Source of the DNA: Massospora cicadina
Lineage: Eukaryota > Entomophthoromycota > Entomophthoromycetes > Entomophthorales > Entomophthoraceae
Assembly (NCBI GenBank): GCA_022478985.1
Contig: JAKSZP010012179.1
Coordinates: forward strand, 1-64,000
Length of the DNA stretch: 64,000 bases
Direction: 5' to 3'
Shown: positions 1-11,799 of the stretch, piece after piece
How positions within the stretch are numbered: position 1 is the stretch's first letter
How the letters are laid out: the number at the start of each line of letters is the position of its first letter
Translations under genes and position numbers: made by a program
Notes under the pieces: generated by a model
Databases searched by the model: none
Told to the model about the DNA's origin: nothing
The model's input: only the letters and a program-made list of their open reading frames with translations

Positions 1-440
1 CAATTCAATCTGCAAATATCTTCTGAATATATCCATGGCTGAGAAAAGCTGAGATTCCACTAGTAGTCAGAGGGTATCAATGCAGGACAGAGGTTGATAT
101 ATTTACAGGTGGTTGCATTAAGTTGCCTGCAGTCCTTCAAAATTTAATGGCCTCTAACCTTCTTAAAACCAGCAAAAGAGGAGAAGCTCATATGCTTTTA
201 AAATTTTTGGAAGACCAGCATTAAGTAGTTTTTAACTACTTAAACATCTAAGCTTCTTTAAACTTGTAATTCTGATAGGGATGATTCCAGATAGGCTGAG
301 AATCACCAGTTTGCACCTTGTTGGACCCCTTTCATTATCCCAAAGTCTTCATAGACATTAGAAAATCTAAAGGCTTATTCCTTAATTAGGGACTACACTA
401 GTTAGAGTTGTTTTCTAGTAAGTGAATCACCTATCATTAC

Positions 441-2495
441 AGTAACAATTGGCAATTTTACATGGGATTTCCTAGGGTTAGTACTTAGGAAATCCTTTAC
501 GCTGACAGTTGCTGTTGATATTTTGGGGTGCCCATATTTTCCAACCTGATAGATTATAATGAGATATCTGTTTTATCTGCTAGGGTATAATTTATATAAA
601 ACTTAGGGTGGATGTGGGAGCTATCAATAATTAAAGCTATAATTGGTTTAAATCCTTAGGGATTGTTGACCTATCTACCAAATTTTATTCAGTTGGATTA
701 ATAATGTTACTTAAGGGATTAACCCTGACAATGCTTTAGGAAATTGATCATTAGTTTATTTATAAAAAATAAAATTATCTTGTGCAGATTGATTGGGGTT
801 TACCACCAGTCAATAAGTGTTTATTGGAAGTTGCTGAAGCGTTAACAACGCTTTTAATAAAAAAACTTGTGGGTTAGCCTAAAAGGCAACGTGATCTGCT
901 AGTAATGGGTAAAAGGTCCCATTACCTAAGAGAGTTCTAGCTTCATAAAGTTAATCCACTGGTTTTAGATGAAGCCGTTGGGATGCTTTATCTCAAAAAC
1001 AACTCAGGATGGATCGTAATCTAGTCAGCAGTGTATACTGACTAGATGTTTGGATGAGCAGTTGCATCATTTATCGTTGGCGTTTTGTGAAGGGTTAAAT
1101 TTATTGGTTATGGATGCCGTTTTCTTTGAGGCATCAATAAAGAGTTGGGCGCTAAATTCCCTAGTATATCCCTTGAATCTAGTTATAAAAAACAGACATC
1201 AAACTAATAACTAAGAATAAGTACAATTGTCTGGTTGTTCTCCTAAGGAGAGTTTGATAGATATATTTCCTTGTCTATTTTGTATTGTTCTCAAGATCTC
1301 TTGTGTCAATGATGTAAGGGAGAGGTTCCCTTGTTATCCAGATGTTTGCCAACTCATAGGATTAGAGTTGAAGGGATAGTTTTCTTTAGTTGTCTGGATT
1401 GTTTCAGAGTGCCTTCAAGTGGGTTGAAGAAGGTTGCCAGTACCTGTATAGGAGAAACTTGAGCAGAATTTATACATTTGGTTTTAAAAAACTCAGCTGA
1501 ATAAATTTCTTCAACAATTATCATTGTACCACATTATTTACTATTATATAATCAAAAATATGTTCAATGCACACCTTAAACCTGTGCATTAGACCAAAAA
1601 AGTCTACACTATATACCCATTATTTGATGAAATGTAATTGTTAAGTATATATATGAACAGGGATATTAATTTAAATAAATTATATCTTCCAGATTATTTT
1701 TATAAATTTATGTTCCCTTTGATTTACCAGCTATTGGTTACTGGGACATCAGCATTCATTAGGCTTTTTTCAATGCATAATTCATGATCAGTTTGTGTAG
1801 TATTAGTGGGATATTTTTACCAGTATGGGATAAGTTTCCCCTTTCACCAACTAAAATTCTCTCTACTTCTGTTTGCTCTTCGAAAAATAAGCTCTTTTTG
1901 CATATCTTTGGACCCACACTTAGGAGTTGCATTATGTAGTTTTCTTATCTAAATATAAAAATCTTTATGGTTGGCAAAAGGAGAAAACATCATGTTACAG
2001 AATGCTGTGAGGGCATTTTTGCATTGCAATCAATATGTCATGACAGGAATCTGGAGAAACCAAAACTTGTAGGTTTCTGGAACTTTATACATTTGGGACC
2101 TTAGGCCGCAGTAAGGACATTAGCCCATTTAGCATGGCAGGCATGGATCATCAAAGGTAGGCGCGTGTGATTTCTCAACGTAACTCAACCCAAATTAGAG
2201 TAAGAGTTAGTATGCGCCATTTGAGTGCTGCATTGTGAAGACCGCTGGGTGACAGAGGCTGGCAGCATATGAACATCTGCTGCACTTCAGCTTTGGGGTA
2301 TGTATTTGATTTTTATCACTTCACATGTGATATTCATAAAACATCTGAACTCAATGTAATTTGAGTTTAGCATTTGGTAAAATTTGAACTTTTGACAGTT
2401 AACTATTTCTCTAGATGACTGAGGAAACTCTCTTTAAGTTTAGGCTATAATATTGTCAAATGGTAAGAAAGGCTTTAGGAACCTCATCTGTTACA
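441..2495 (+). repeat. Left LTR-like repeat, expanded by about 1.1 kb
   Basis: This aligns with the right repeat over its first ~90 bases and again from about 1640 to 2495. Shared blocks include the region around 'ttggcaaaa.gagaaaa' and the one around 'catttgagtgc'. The stretch from about 540 to 1635 has no counterpart in the right repeat, so it is either an insertion here or a deletion there. The first two bases are AG rather than TG. Nothing recognisable is encoded in the extra stretch. Confidence 0.4.
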
Positions 2496-2857
2496 TTATT
2501 TTAGGTCCCCTTTTTCTTGGCGGGTTGCGCTCCCAGGAAACCTGCAAGATTGCTTGGTGGCAATATCCCAAGCATTTCTTTTGGACCCTCAAATCCTCTT
2601 TACTGTTTTTCTGGATTTCCAGCGAAGAGGATGAGAAGTTTGTGGGTGGTCAGAAGGACTGCTGGAAGTTGAGGCCTCTTGTGCCCACCAGGAGAAATTC
2701 AGGGGATTGTCACCCCTTTCCAGGAACCCTGGGATTTACAATCAATTTCTTTTAAGTTCCCCTTCCTACAAAATCATCCATTGGAAAATTGCTTCATTGA
2801 GATTCACTGCCTCATCAGTCCTGGGTCTCATGGCCAGGATTCCTTCTTTTAAAAAAG

Positions 2858-3818
2858 GATGTAACAATTGGCAATTGTACATGGGATTTTCTAGGTTTAA
2901 GACTTAGATCCCTTATACCAACTTTTAAAATCCAATACTTTGAAGAGACTTTTTAGTTGAGTTGATATATACTTGGATATATTTAAATGAATTTTATATA
3001 TTTTCTGGAAGTTTGTAATAGTAGATTAAGTTCCCTAAAACCGCGTGCTACCAGTTGCTTGGACGCTGACAATTTTTATTCTATTTAATTGCCTTATTTT
3101 ATGATTAAACAGAGTAGCTATATATGGGCTACCATTTATCAGGAGATTATCAGTTTACCCTTTACTCACCTGAAATTCTCTCTATTTGGTTTTCTCTCTG
3201 AATTTAAAGCCTATTTTGCATATGTCTGGACTCCCACTTGGGAGTTACAATCTTGAGATATTATCTAAATATATCAATTTTGAATTGTTGGCAAAATGAG
3301 AAAAGAACAAGTTTTGGGATGCTGCGGGGCATTTGCACATTGTGATCAAAATTTTGTGACAAGTAAACTGGAGAAAAAAGGACCTGTAGGTGCTTAACAC
3401 CCTCTCCATCTGGGACCTTAAGTCACCGTGAGAGCATTAGTTCATTTAGCACAACAGGACAAATATGAGGTAGTTGCGGCGTTATTTCCCACCATACCTC
3501 AGCCCACATTAGAGCTAGGGTTGGTATGCACCATTTGAGTGCGCCATGTGAAGCTTCTGGGTGACAGAGGATGATGGCATATGAAAATCTGCCGCCCCTC
3601 AGACTATTGATGTATACTTTGTGGTTATTATCGCTTCACATATAAGAATTTAAAACCTGAACTCAGCATAATTTGAATTTACAGTTTCAGTAAAATTTGA
3701 GCCATATATTCCAGGTTTTTAATGATTACCTATCTTTGCTGATAATTGATTGAACTTTTGGTCTAAAATTTACATATTGTCAAACGGCGAGCAGTGTCTT
3801 AGTAACTCGTCCATTACA
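2858..3818 (+). repeat. Right LTR-like repeat (961 bp, TG...CA)
   Basis: Starts TGTAACAATTGG and ends CCATTACA. Aligns with the left repeat over most of its length, with many substitutions, so the pair is old. A purine-rich run lies directly upstream. Confidence 0.45.
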
Positions 3819-3823
3819 GTTAC

Positions 3824-4820
3824 CTCCACATGGGATATGATAGGTGGTTCTTCAAGTCCTTGATTGGAAAAAGATCCACACCCAGAGAAAGAACCAACTT
3901 AATCAATTGTAAGGTGCGCACATAAGCAATTTGGTGGTTATGATTCACAATCTTGGCTTGATTAGTAAAATTGGTTACCAATATGATAATGGATCCACAA
4001 TATGCAGGGTCAAGGATGTCTCAGAAAGCCCTAGGTTTATGTATTGATGGATTGAGTCATCCATATATATCTACAATTGAGTCAATGGTATGCTAACTAA
4101 ATCCCAATTTCCACTGATATTTAGACTCAGGGGATGATAGCCTTATCTACATGGAAAATAGGCATTCCTCAAGAGAATTGATGGTGGATGGAGGTAGCTT
4201 AACTTTAGGTCCCATTAATTGGTATTTCAGTTGCCTAATGGACTTAGGCTATTCCAGAAGGCAACTTATGGAGTTTTCCTTTCTTTCTCCTTAGATTTAT
4301 TCTTAATGATGAGTGGGATGTAGTACCCCAGTATGGGAAATACAGGTATCTATGGTTAGTCCTATTATTTATTTTGACTAGGAACTTTGTGCCAATAAGT
4401 AAATCTTAGTTAGCATCATTTATGACTATTTTCTGGAGCTGACGCCACTAGGGATCTGAATCAATGGGTAATGACGAGAATACACTAAGAGTTTGGTGAA
4501 TTAGGTCCTGTCAATCCATAGTCTAAATTATGATCATGATCAGGAGTGACTTTATGACATTTCATCAGGTGAGAAGAGTGGCGTTACTCGAAGATCTGTG
4601 CCTGTGATAGCCATAACTTATATTTTTCACCACTACTTCTACCAAGGTAACATTGGAGCTAAAGTGAGGGAAAGAATAGATAGCATTAGACATTACAAAC
4701 TTCTTAAAAGAACAGGGGGTTACAGAGAGAAAAATAAGATCAATGTCATACATTATTTTTCACATGAATATTGGTGGTCAAACCAATCTGGATCAGAAAA
4801 AAGAAAAACATATGGGAGGT
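3824..4820. other. AT-rich stretch, no gene recognised
   Basis: Short open frames occur on both strands, but none resembles a known family, and composition is uniformly AT-rich. I see no intact repeat or RNA gene here. Confidence 0.5.
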
Positions 4821-4881
4821 GAACGATTCTGAGAAAATCGTTAGGGCGTAGTTTCATCAAAGTTGATGAAACTACGCCCTA
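4821..4881. repeat. Two abutting hairpins, the second a perfect 19-bp inverted repeat
   Basis: Arms aacgatt (4822-4828) and aatcgtt (4836-4842) form a small hairpin. Directly after it, 4842-4860 (tagggcgtagtttcatcaa) is perfectly complementary to 4863-4881, with a 2-nt spacer (ag). The 40-nt palindrome is far more GC-rich than its surroundings. It may be a minimal foldback element or the fused ends of a deleted DNA transposon. No TSD is evident. Confidence 0.75.
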
Positions 4882-5058
4882 GGCTGACAACTCTTTTTCT
4901 GCCTCACAGACTTCTTCTCCCAGAATTAACTTTACTGATGATTGTAAATCACAAAAATAGGGAAATGAGTATCTTTTGGGTTGAGACTTCAGATTTTCCC
5001 CAACAAAATGGATATGGGGTCATTACTTTCATCAGGTAAGGTGTGGTGTGCTTTGGGT

Positions 5059-5316
5059 TTAAACAATCTCATAATAGAGACCTCGATAAAAAGGATCATT
5101 AAGTGTTTCTTTATTCCTTGGAAGTGAAGCAAAATGGTAGTTGGAGTAGATAGCGGAAACCAGTGCTGCTATTGCATCATCCAGGGTAACATGGTCACAA
5201 GAAGCTAAGGCTTGAGCCCCGTAATAAAAGCAGTTATAAAAGTCAGCATAGGATTCTCTTTCTTCTGTTGGAGGCGCATAAATGCTTGTTTCTAATTGGA
5301 CAAAGTCAAGTTTCTT
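5059..5316 (-). pseudogene. Gag-like fragment of a retroelement
   Basis: An open frame of about 85 codons lies between stops on the minus strand and has no ATG. Its residues look like the retrotransposon-gag region: an ESYADFYN segment (the usual 'E-S-x-x-x-F-x-x-x-F' spacing), a following stretch around HVTLDDAIAALVSAI, and a segment ending near FYRGLYYEIV. Upstream the frame is broken by stops. Assignment rests on family resemblance judged by eye, and a search with a gag profile would decide it. No linked pol region was found nearby, so this is a relic at best. Confidence 0.35.
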
Positions 5317-7800
5317 CTAAACTTTTTAATGAAGGGCCGTCTTGTTTGATCCCTAGAGGTGCACTATTTGAAGTAGGGCATCAAAATCTTCAGAATAATA
5401 CAATCAGGACAGACCTGTATGTGTTGCATTCTCTGCCTATTTGTGGCTGAATCCATAATGTTCTCATATATATTAAAGGGAGGTTTGAACACTCTCCATG
5501 CTAAGAACATACTTCTCTATAGAGAATGGCTAAAAGAAGATGACTCATTTTTGGATAAATAATGTATGACAGTGGTTGAAGGTATACCAATCTTCAAAGG
5601 TTCTGTCCTGAAAAGGATCAGTCATATAGGATAGGTTAATTTATTACCAATTGTGATCAAGGTTGTTTTGCAAGTTAAGATACCAATTTTCCACAAGGCA
5701 GCATTAGCTTTAGAGTTATAGTTTGTTGTATTTGTTAATTTCAAGAGCCTTGTCAATAATTTCTACAAAATGTCGCTTTTTAATAAGCTTCCATTTCTGA
5801 ATTTAATAGCTAAGTAAGTTGACTTTGCATCCATAGTAGCTTGATGGGCTTATTGTTAAGTAACCATATTCAAACCTGCTTGCTGTATGATAGCCACTTT
5901 ATCAGAGAGCAACCAAGGTTAAATTAGCGTCAAGATGGTTCTCTTCAACCTTTATACACCTAATATGAGCCACACCCAATTGGTATCTCAGAAACAAGAT
6001 ATGGGCTTCATGGTCTTTGTTTGATATTGGTAAAATATTAGAATATTCTCCAGGGGGCACCAAAGCACTAACATTTCTTCTGGGGTTCTCTGGGCTTCTG
6101 AGGCCCTCATGACCTCGGGGCCCTTTACAAATAGATGGTTCAGAGGTGGTCTGAGCATCAGTCATATCAATAAGCTGGCAAACACAGTCAGTCGATTTTC
6201 AATTTAGGTCTCATAGAATTGTTGTTGGTTAGTTAACTGAGATACTAGGTTTTCCACAACTTGTATACTCCTGTTCCTGTAGGGTCACTGAGGCACCAAC
6301 TAGTTGCCAGGTAATTTTGTCACGTAAAACCCACCAACTTCATTATTAATCTGGAAAAGTTAGTGTTAAATTTCAAGTTGTTGGTATGCTCGCTGGTGCA
6401 TTTTTATACCTAAATTACTTCACTAGTTTTTCAGGAAAAATATTAATTGCAACTGGTGGAATGAATTTTACAAAGAATTTTATAGTACTTAATTCTAGAT
6501 ATAAAAACTTCTACTAAATACTTAAAAAGTTAAGAGTTTATGGTAAGTTTACAGGGGAAGTGATAGGGTAAAAGAAAACCTATTATTATCTAGCTGCTTA
6601 TCATTTAAAACAACTTAAGGCTTGAAGTGAGATGAGCATGAAATTCAACATAAGCTTTGAGCCTAATTAGGAAATATGGGTGTTTAACCTACCATAGCTC
6701 ACAAAACTAACCTCACTTTGATGAAATGGCCAATGAAGAGTCAATAGTAGGTAGGAAAAGTCCTTGAGGAAAGATATCAATATATTTGAGACAATCACCA
6801 TGGGAGAAAATATCTGCACCTTGTGGGACCTCCTCCAAGCCTAAAAAAGGGGGTGTTCTCTGCTTAGGTGTTTGAGCTGAGTTGTAGAGGGGCCAGAGAG
6901 GAACCTCACCTTAACTTCCTGTATTCAACTGCAGGTTTGGCACAACCCTACTGTTAGTAATCAGAATTTTTAGCGAGTAGTGTGTTTGAACAAATTACCC
7001 CAATTCAAGGAGTTCAACCAAGAATAGACCAGGGTTTTTTGGCCAATATTATCCACATTTACAATCAAAACACTCTTATTACAATATTTTACAAGTAATT
7101 GTCCAACAGTTGGTTTGTAAATTATTGCTTCTCTCCTATTGTCCATAATGGCCTCACAATTCTCCTGACCAAAGTTATATGCAGTATTTATATAATTCAA
7201 GGAGTAAGGAATGAAGCTGATGCTTTAGTCTAAATTGTCCGTTTAATTTACATATGGTGCAATCCTAAGAGCTACATATGATAGTGGAAAGCAGGATGGA
7301 AAATAAATTGTGATAATACTCAGTTCATGAAACCCCAAATGCAGGTTTGAGAGGGCGGCCATGGTGTACATGTGCTTTATATGAAACCTTGGTGGAACTT
7401 TTCCAATTATATCGCCCTCCAGGATGTAGGGCACCCATAAGTAAAAGCCTCCAAAGTTTGTGCTACTTATCTGGTTGGATCTAATAGATTGTATAATCAG
7501 GGACCAAAAAAGCTAACGATCATTGGTGCAGTAAATTTAAGATATCTTTTTCTGAATAGAGATTTCTTGCTGGTTGGAGCGGGCCATCTAATCACACTCA
7601 TGTTTTCCTCACAGTGGGGGCTACTGTATTCACTGAAATTAGACAACTTTGGGAAGATACGTCTTCACCTAGTAATCTCAGTAAGACGCCTGGCAGAAAA
7701 CGCGGTTTTGGTATTTTCTAGAATTTATTGTCTGGTTCCTTCATAGACTAAATCATTATTAGTTAAATTAGCTTCAGTGAGCATCCTAGTGGGATGATTC
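5317..7800. other. AT-rich stretch with unrecognised minus-strand open frames
   Basis: Open frames at 5902-6165, 6970-7200 and 7243-7434 (all minus) are short and have no motif I recognise. 5902-6165 is less AT-rich than its surroundings and may be another piece of the decayed element that left the gag-like fragment at 5059-5316. I do not call genes here. Confidence 0.35.
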
Positions 7801-10800
7801 GTTATTAGGAATATGTACTTTGGTAATAATTAAACCAGCAATACAGGATAAAACGTACTCTATTTAAACAATTGGAAATATACTGAGGAGGAATTTGCTC
7901 TTGATGAGGATATCAATCCTTGTGATGGCAAGATCTTCCTTAATCTTCAAGGGATCATTGTGCTTGGTTTATTAATGGATGGAATCATTTGTAATCATTG
8001 AGGGAGTTCCATAATCGATTTAATTATTTGTACCTATAGAGAAAATGTATGTATTAAAGAATTTTTCAGGCGGTCATTTCGCCAATTTTTATCAGCCTCG
8101 TCTAAAAGTCGATTTATGCCATACCTGACTTGAACTTAATGTTTCCTAGCAGCTTTAATTATAAACCCATTTATAATAAAAGAGGTTTCTTTGCTAAATT
8201 TTCATTAGGTCACTGAATTTGAACAGTACCTAGCTAATTTGTTGCTTATTAACCTGTGCTATTAGGACTTGACGCTAAAGGCCATTTTAACAGAGCCTTT
8301 GTCTAATAAACTAGCTAAGATTTCTAGAACATCAAAGGTAATTTTAAGCTAAAAGTACGCTCAGATGTGTACTAAAAGTTGAGCTAAGGTAAGATTTTTT
8401 ATTTTTGAGATGCACACTAACAGCTATCAACTATAAGCTAAAGGAAGTTAAATGCTTAATTACTAAAGTTTACAATCTTAAAAAAATTGCATTATGTAAA
8501 CATCTTCTAATCATCATTTTTATTTATTAATCTTACTTTAAAATAGCTATTGTCATTACATCAGGTTTCAAGTGATGGCAATTTAAAGTTTTATATTATT
8601 TAAATAATGTTTTGTTCTGTAAATCGTTTAAATAATATTTGAGACAAAGTTCATATAGCCTCTGCTATCATTTAAAGGGGATATACTTGGCCTAAACTCA
8701 CTATTTTACATATAATAGTACTTTATAATTGATTTCACTCAACTAGAAAAATTAAAATTTTTAAATCTAAAATAATGTCACTTTACTAAAACCTGATAAT
8801 CTAGTAAGCTTAGAAGCCAGTTATTGCCTTAATTTATTGTGATAAAGGTTCTTTTATAATAATTAAGAACGTGAATGAAATGGAAAATCAATATTATATT
8901 TAAAATAATGTATACTGATTTTACTGAATATCAGAATAAATTTCAACATTGTATCATACTTAGGATTTAGAGAATAAGCTAACCTTTAGTAGAACATTGG
9001 TTCTGCTTGATGCAGTTTTATATTAAATCCATTCTACTAAAGCTCCATTGTAAAGCATTATTCTGCATTAAGGAATAAATCTACTAGATTTTATATCATA
9101 CTAAAATCACCACAAACCATATTGACAACACTAGTTTTTGAAATTATTGTCAAAAAAAGAGTATCACCTGTGCTAGAAATTTTGGTTAGTATAATCCATA
9201 GCGTTACTAAACTTAGAGCTTTGCTTTATGAACATAGAAACCTTTTATTGATTACAGTATGAAAGTTAACACATTCATAATATGAAAACAAGTTAGAATC
9301 TTGAGGGGACATAAGCTACTAAAAGGATTAATCAAATTAAAATGGCTTAAGCTTAAAGTAAATGAACTCTGTTGATAGGGGTTTTGTATTAATTTTAAAC
9401 ATTACTTTAGTTTTCTCCAAATAGTTAAAATTATTGGTAGCTGGACTCAATCTCAGTCATTGAAGACCATGGCATGCACTCCAAAATTTGTGCTGAGGGA
9501 AGAAATTATACTTCTTTTAAGGTGATATTCAGATGCGCTATCAAATATGCCATTTACCCTAAATATTAACATAGTAACCTTGATACTAATGGTGAAAATT
9601 AATCAAAATCAAACTTTGTACCTTGTTTAGTATATCACTGATAATGTTCATGATTTGGTATTGTGTATACATATTATAAGGAGTTTGGTTAATATTAAAG
9701 AATTATCTTTTGTACCACCTTAGTGTGCATAAAATAAATCATAATGTATGACTATAAACTTCGTGATGTATATCTGTACAAAAATGACCCTTCTTCGATA
9801 ATTATAGATTGTAATTCTTTATGTTAATGAACCTAACTTACTGAAAATTAATAAATTCTATTTAAAATGGGAGAAACCTCATGCAATAACCACATCATAT
9901 GCTTTTTCTAGAAAAGTATAAAAAAGTATTATATAGATATGACATAATAAAAACCTACCTGCTACTCTTAGACTAAATATCCTTTCATTACTTACGTTGC
10001 AAGAGCGCAGGGTATATCATAAAGTTATAAAGTAAAGTTAGCTTGATTTATTGGGGAAGTATCTATCTATTTTAAGCTATATATGGTTTGCACTAACCAT
10101 AAATAAATGTCCTTTTTTTTAACTCTTTTAAAAGATATCAATTTTAGAAGTTTTCTGGAGAATTAGAAAGATCAATATAATAAAAGATTATGATATTTGA
10201 GTTAACACTCAGAAAATTTAGCTTAAATTTATAACTGATTAGCTCATAAGATTGTAGGTATTATAAACTTTTATGATCTAAACTTAGTTGAATTATCATT
10301 TAAAAAGATGAAGAAAATGTGGGTTTTATTTTTAAGATTGGGATTATAAACAGATATAAAATTTTTTATTTAAGAAAACTATATTTTCAGGAAGTTTAGT
10401 TGTAATCTCATACATATATCCTTATAAATAGTAACTATAGTTTATGAGTTTTTAACAATCTAAAATAATAGTATTAATTTAATTTTACCTTTCTACAAAG
10501 TAGAATTATGTATATTCTAAGATTAAAGTAAGGCTCTAGAAATCTGGCACATTTCTACATTTAGTATAAACTAATGAAATATGAATACCATCATCACATA
10601 ACAAAATTATTAGGCATATATATCTGAATGTATGACTATAAAATAAGATATTAATTATGCTATCCTACAAGAATATTTATTGTTAGGCTTCATGACAAAA
10701 TAGTGAATTTATAATGAGACGTATTGTTTTAGTTTGTAATCTTATTTTCACTTAGCATTCATTTTTATCATAAAAACTCCATAAGACTTTAAAAATCTTC

Positions 10801-11558
10801 TTTTGTACACTTTGTCAATTTTGAAACTATATACTCTTATAGTATTAAGTACTTATGACTATCAAGTATTCTTAGTAAGTTCTTATTTAACAATTGATAC
10901 CTGAGATCAAACTATATCTTTAAAAAATCATTTTTATAGATTTAACAAATAATATTGATTAGTAAATTATTTATATGCGACTGAAATTTACACCCAAGAA
11001 TACATTAATTGTTAGCGCTTTAATTATAAATTTTTCAAATAAAGTTTCAAGAAAAGTATACTTTTCTACTTATTTATGCTATTAACCTTTATTGTACAAT
11101 GAAAATTAATAGATGACTATCATAGATATATAATTAGCCCTATTTAGAGCTAAAATAACCATTTCTTTAATGTATTGATGTGTTTAAGTAAAAATTTTGG
11201 TGTATTTACGTTTTTTAACTTTTATTATAATAGCCTTTGTATTATTGTATTTTGTCAATTTATTCCTAAATTTAACTTAGACATATCTAGTTAATACGTG
11301 GATTAATTGGTAGTTAGATATAAGGTGTACATTATGCTCAGTCCTTATGCAAACAAATATAGAGTATCCTGACAAACGTAGCTCTATAATCTAATAATTA
11401 GAATATTATACTTATACTTACAAATGCATAATTTTTAACAAGTTTATGTTCCTTTGGAGTGCAATAGTGAAAACTGACACCACATAAAAACATTTGGTGC
11501 TTTTTAACTTAAACTTTTATTTAATCTGAATGTTTTATTTTGGTATTAATTAAAAATC
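7801..11558. other. AT-rich intergenic DNA
   Basis: About 3.7 kb of strongly AT-rich sequence dense in stops in all frames, with frequent tagct/agcta words. No coding region, RNA gene or clear repeat was seen. It ends at the 17-bp LINE1 target-site duplication. Confidence 0.6.
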
Positions 11559-11575
11559 TATATTAACTTAACTTT
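11559..11575. repeat. Target-site duplication, left copy, of LINE1
   Basis: tatattaacttaacttt occurs here and again, identically, at 18026-18042 right after the A-rich tail. A 17-bp perfect duplication is typical of target-primed reverse transcription and fixes both ends of the element. Confidence 0.92.
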
Positions 11576-11669
11576 AAGTCATCTCTTTCTGCTAAGCATC
11601 ACTTTTCGAAAATCAATTCAGCCTGAAATTTAGCTCCACTAAAGAGATTTACGAAAACTATTAGCAAAT

Positions 11670-11799
11670 ATGGCGGGAAACCCCGCAAAAGAACCCCGCA
11701 GGCTATGCCAAACGAGCCAGCAACACCCCCAAATGAAGCAACCCTCAGTTACCCACCTCAGGGTCAACCAGAATCACCCGCTCTCAAGCAGCAGCCATG
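11670..11799 (+). pseudogene. Upstream mini-ORF of LINE1 (frameshifted copy)
   Basis: ATG at 11670 begins the same short peptide (MAGNP...) that in the second copy (62450-62578) runs cleanly to a TGA overlapping the ORF1 start. Here two extra C bases, in the runs near 11693 and 11735, throw it out of frame, so the overlap with the ORF1 ATG is lost. Function unknown. The peptide is Pro/Gln/Ser-rich. Confidence 0.5.

Larger units (their letters stand above)
441..3818 (+). mobile_element. Degenerate LTR-retroelement-like unit, two diverged LTRs and almost no interior
   Basis: Two diverged direct repeats bracket only about 360 bases. Both begin with a taacaattggca block followed by 'acatgggatt', and both end in a 'ttaca' block. 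The right copy has clean TG...CA ends and is preceded by a purine run, aaaaaagga, which would suit a polypurine tract of a plus-oriented element. The bases just outside (attac before, gttac after) match at four of five positions, as expected for an aged 5-bp TSD. No gag or pol remains between the repeats. Seen: repeats and ends. Inferred: LTR nature. It could instead be an old tandem duplication. Confidence 0.45.

Noticed and set aside
4842..4881. Rho-independent terminator
   Set aside because: Eukaryotic context, no gene upstream and no U-run after the stem.
5902..7434. A spliced host gene on the minus strand from frames 5902-6165, 6970-7200 and 7243-7434
   Set aside because: No shared family, no convincing splice sites and no conserved motif.
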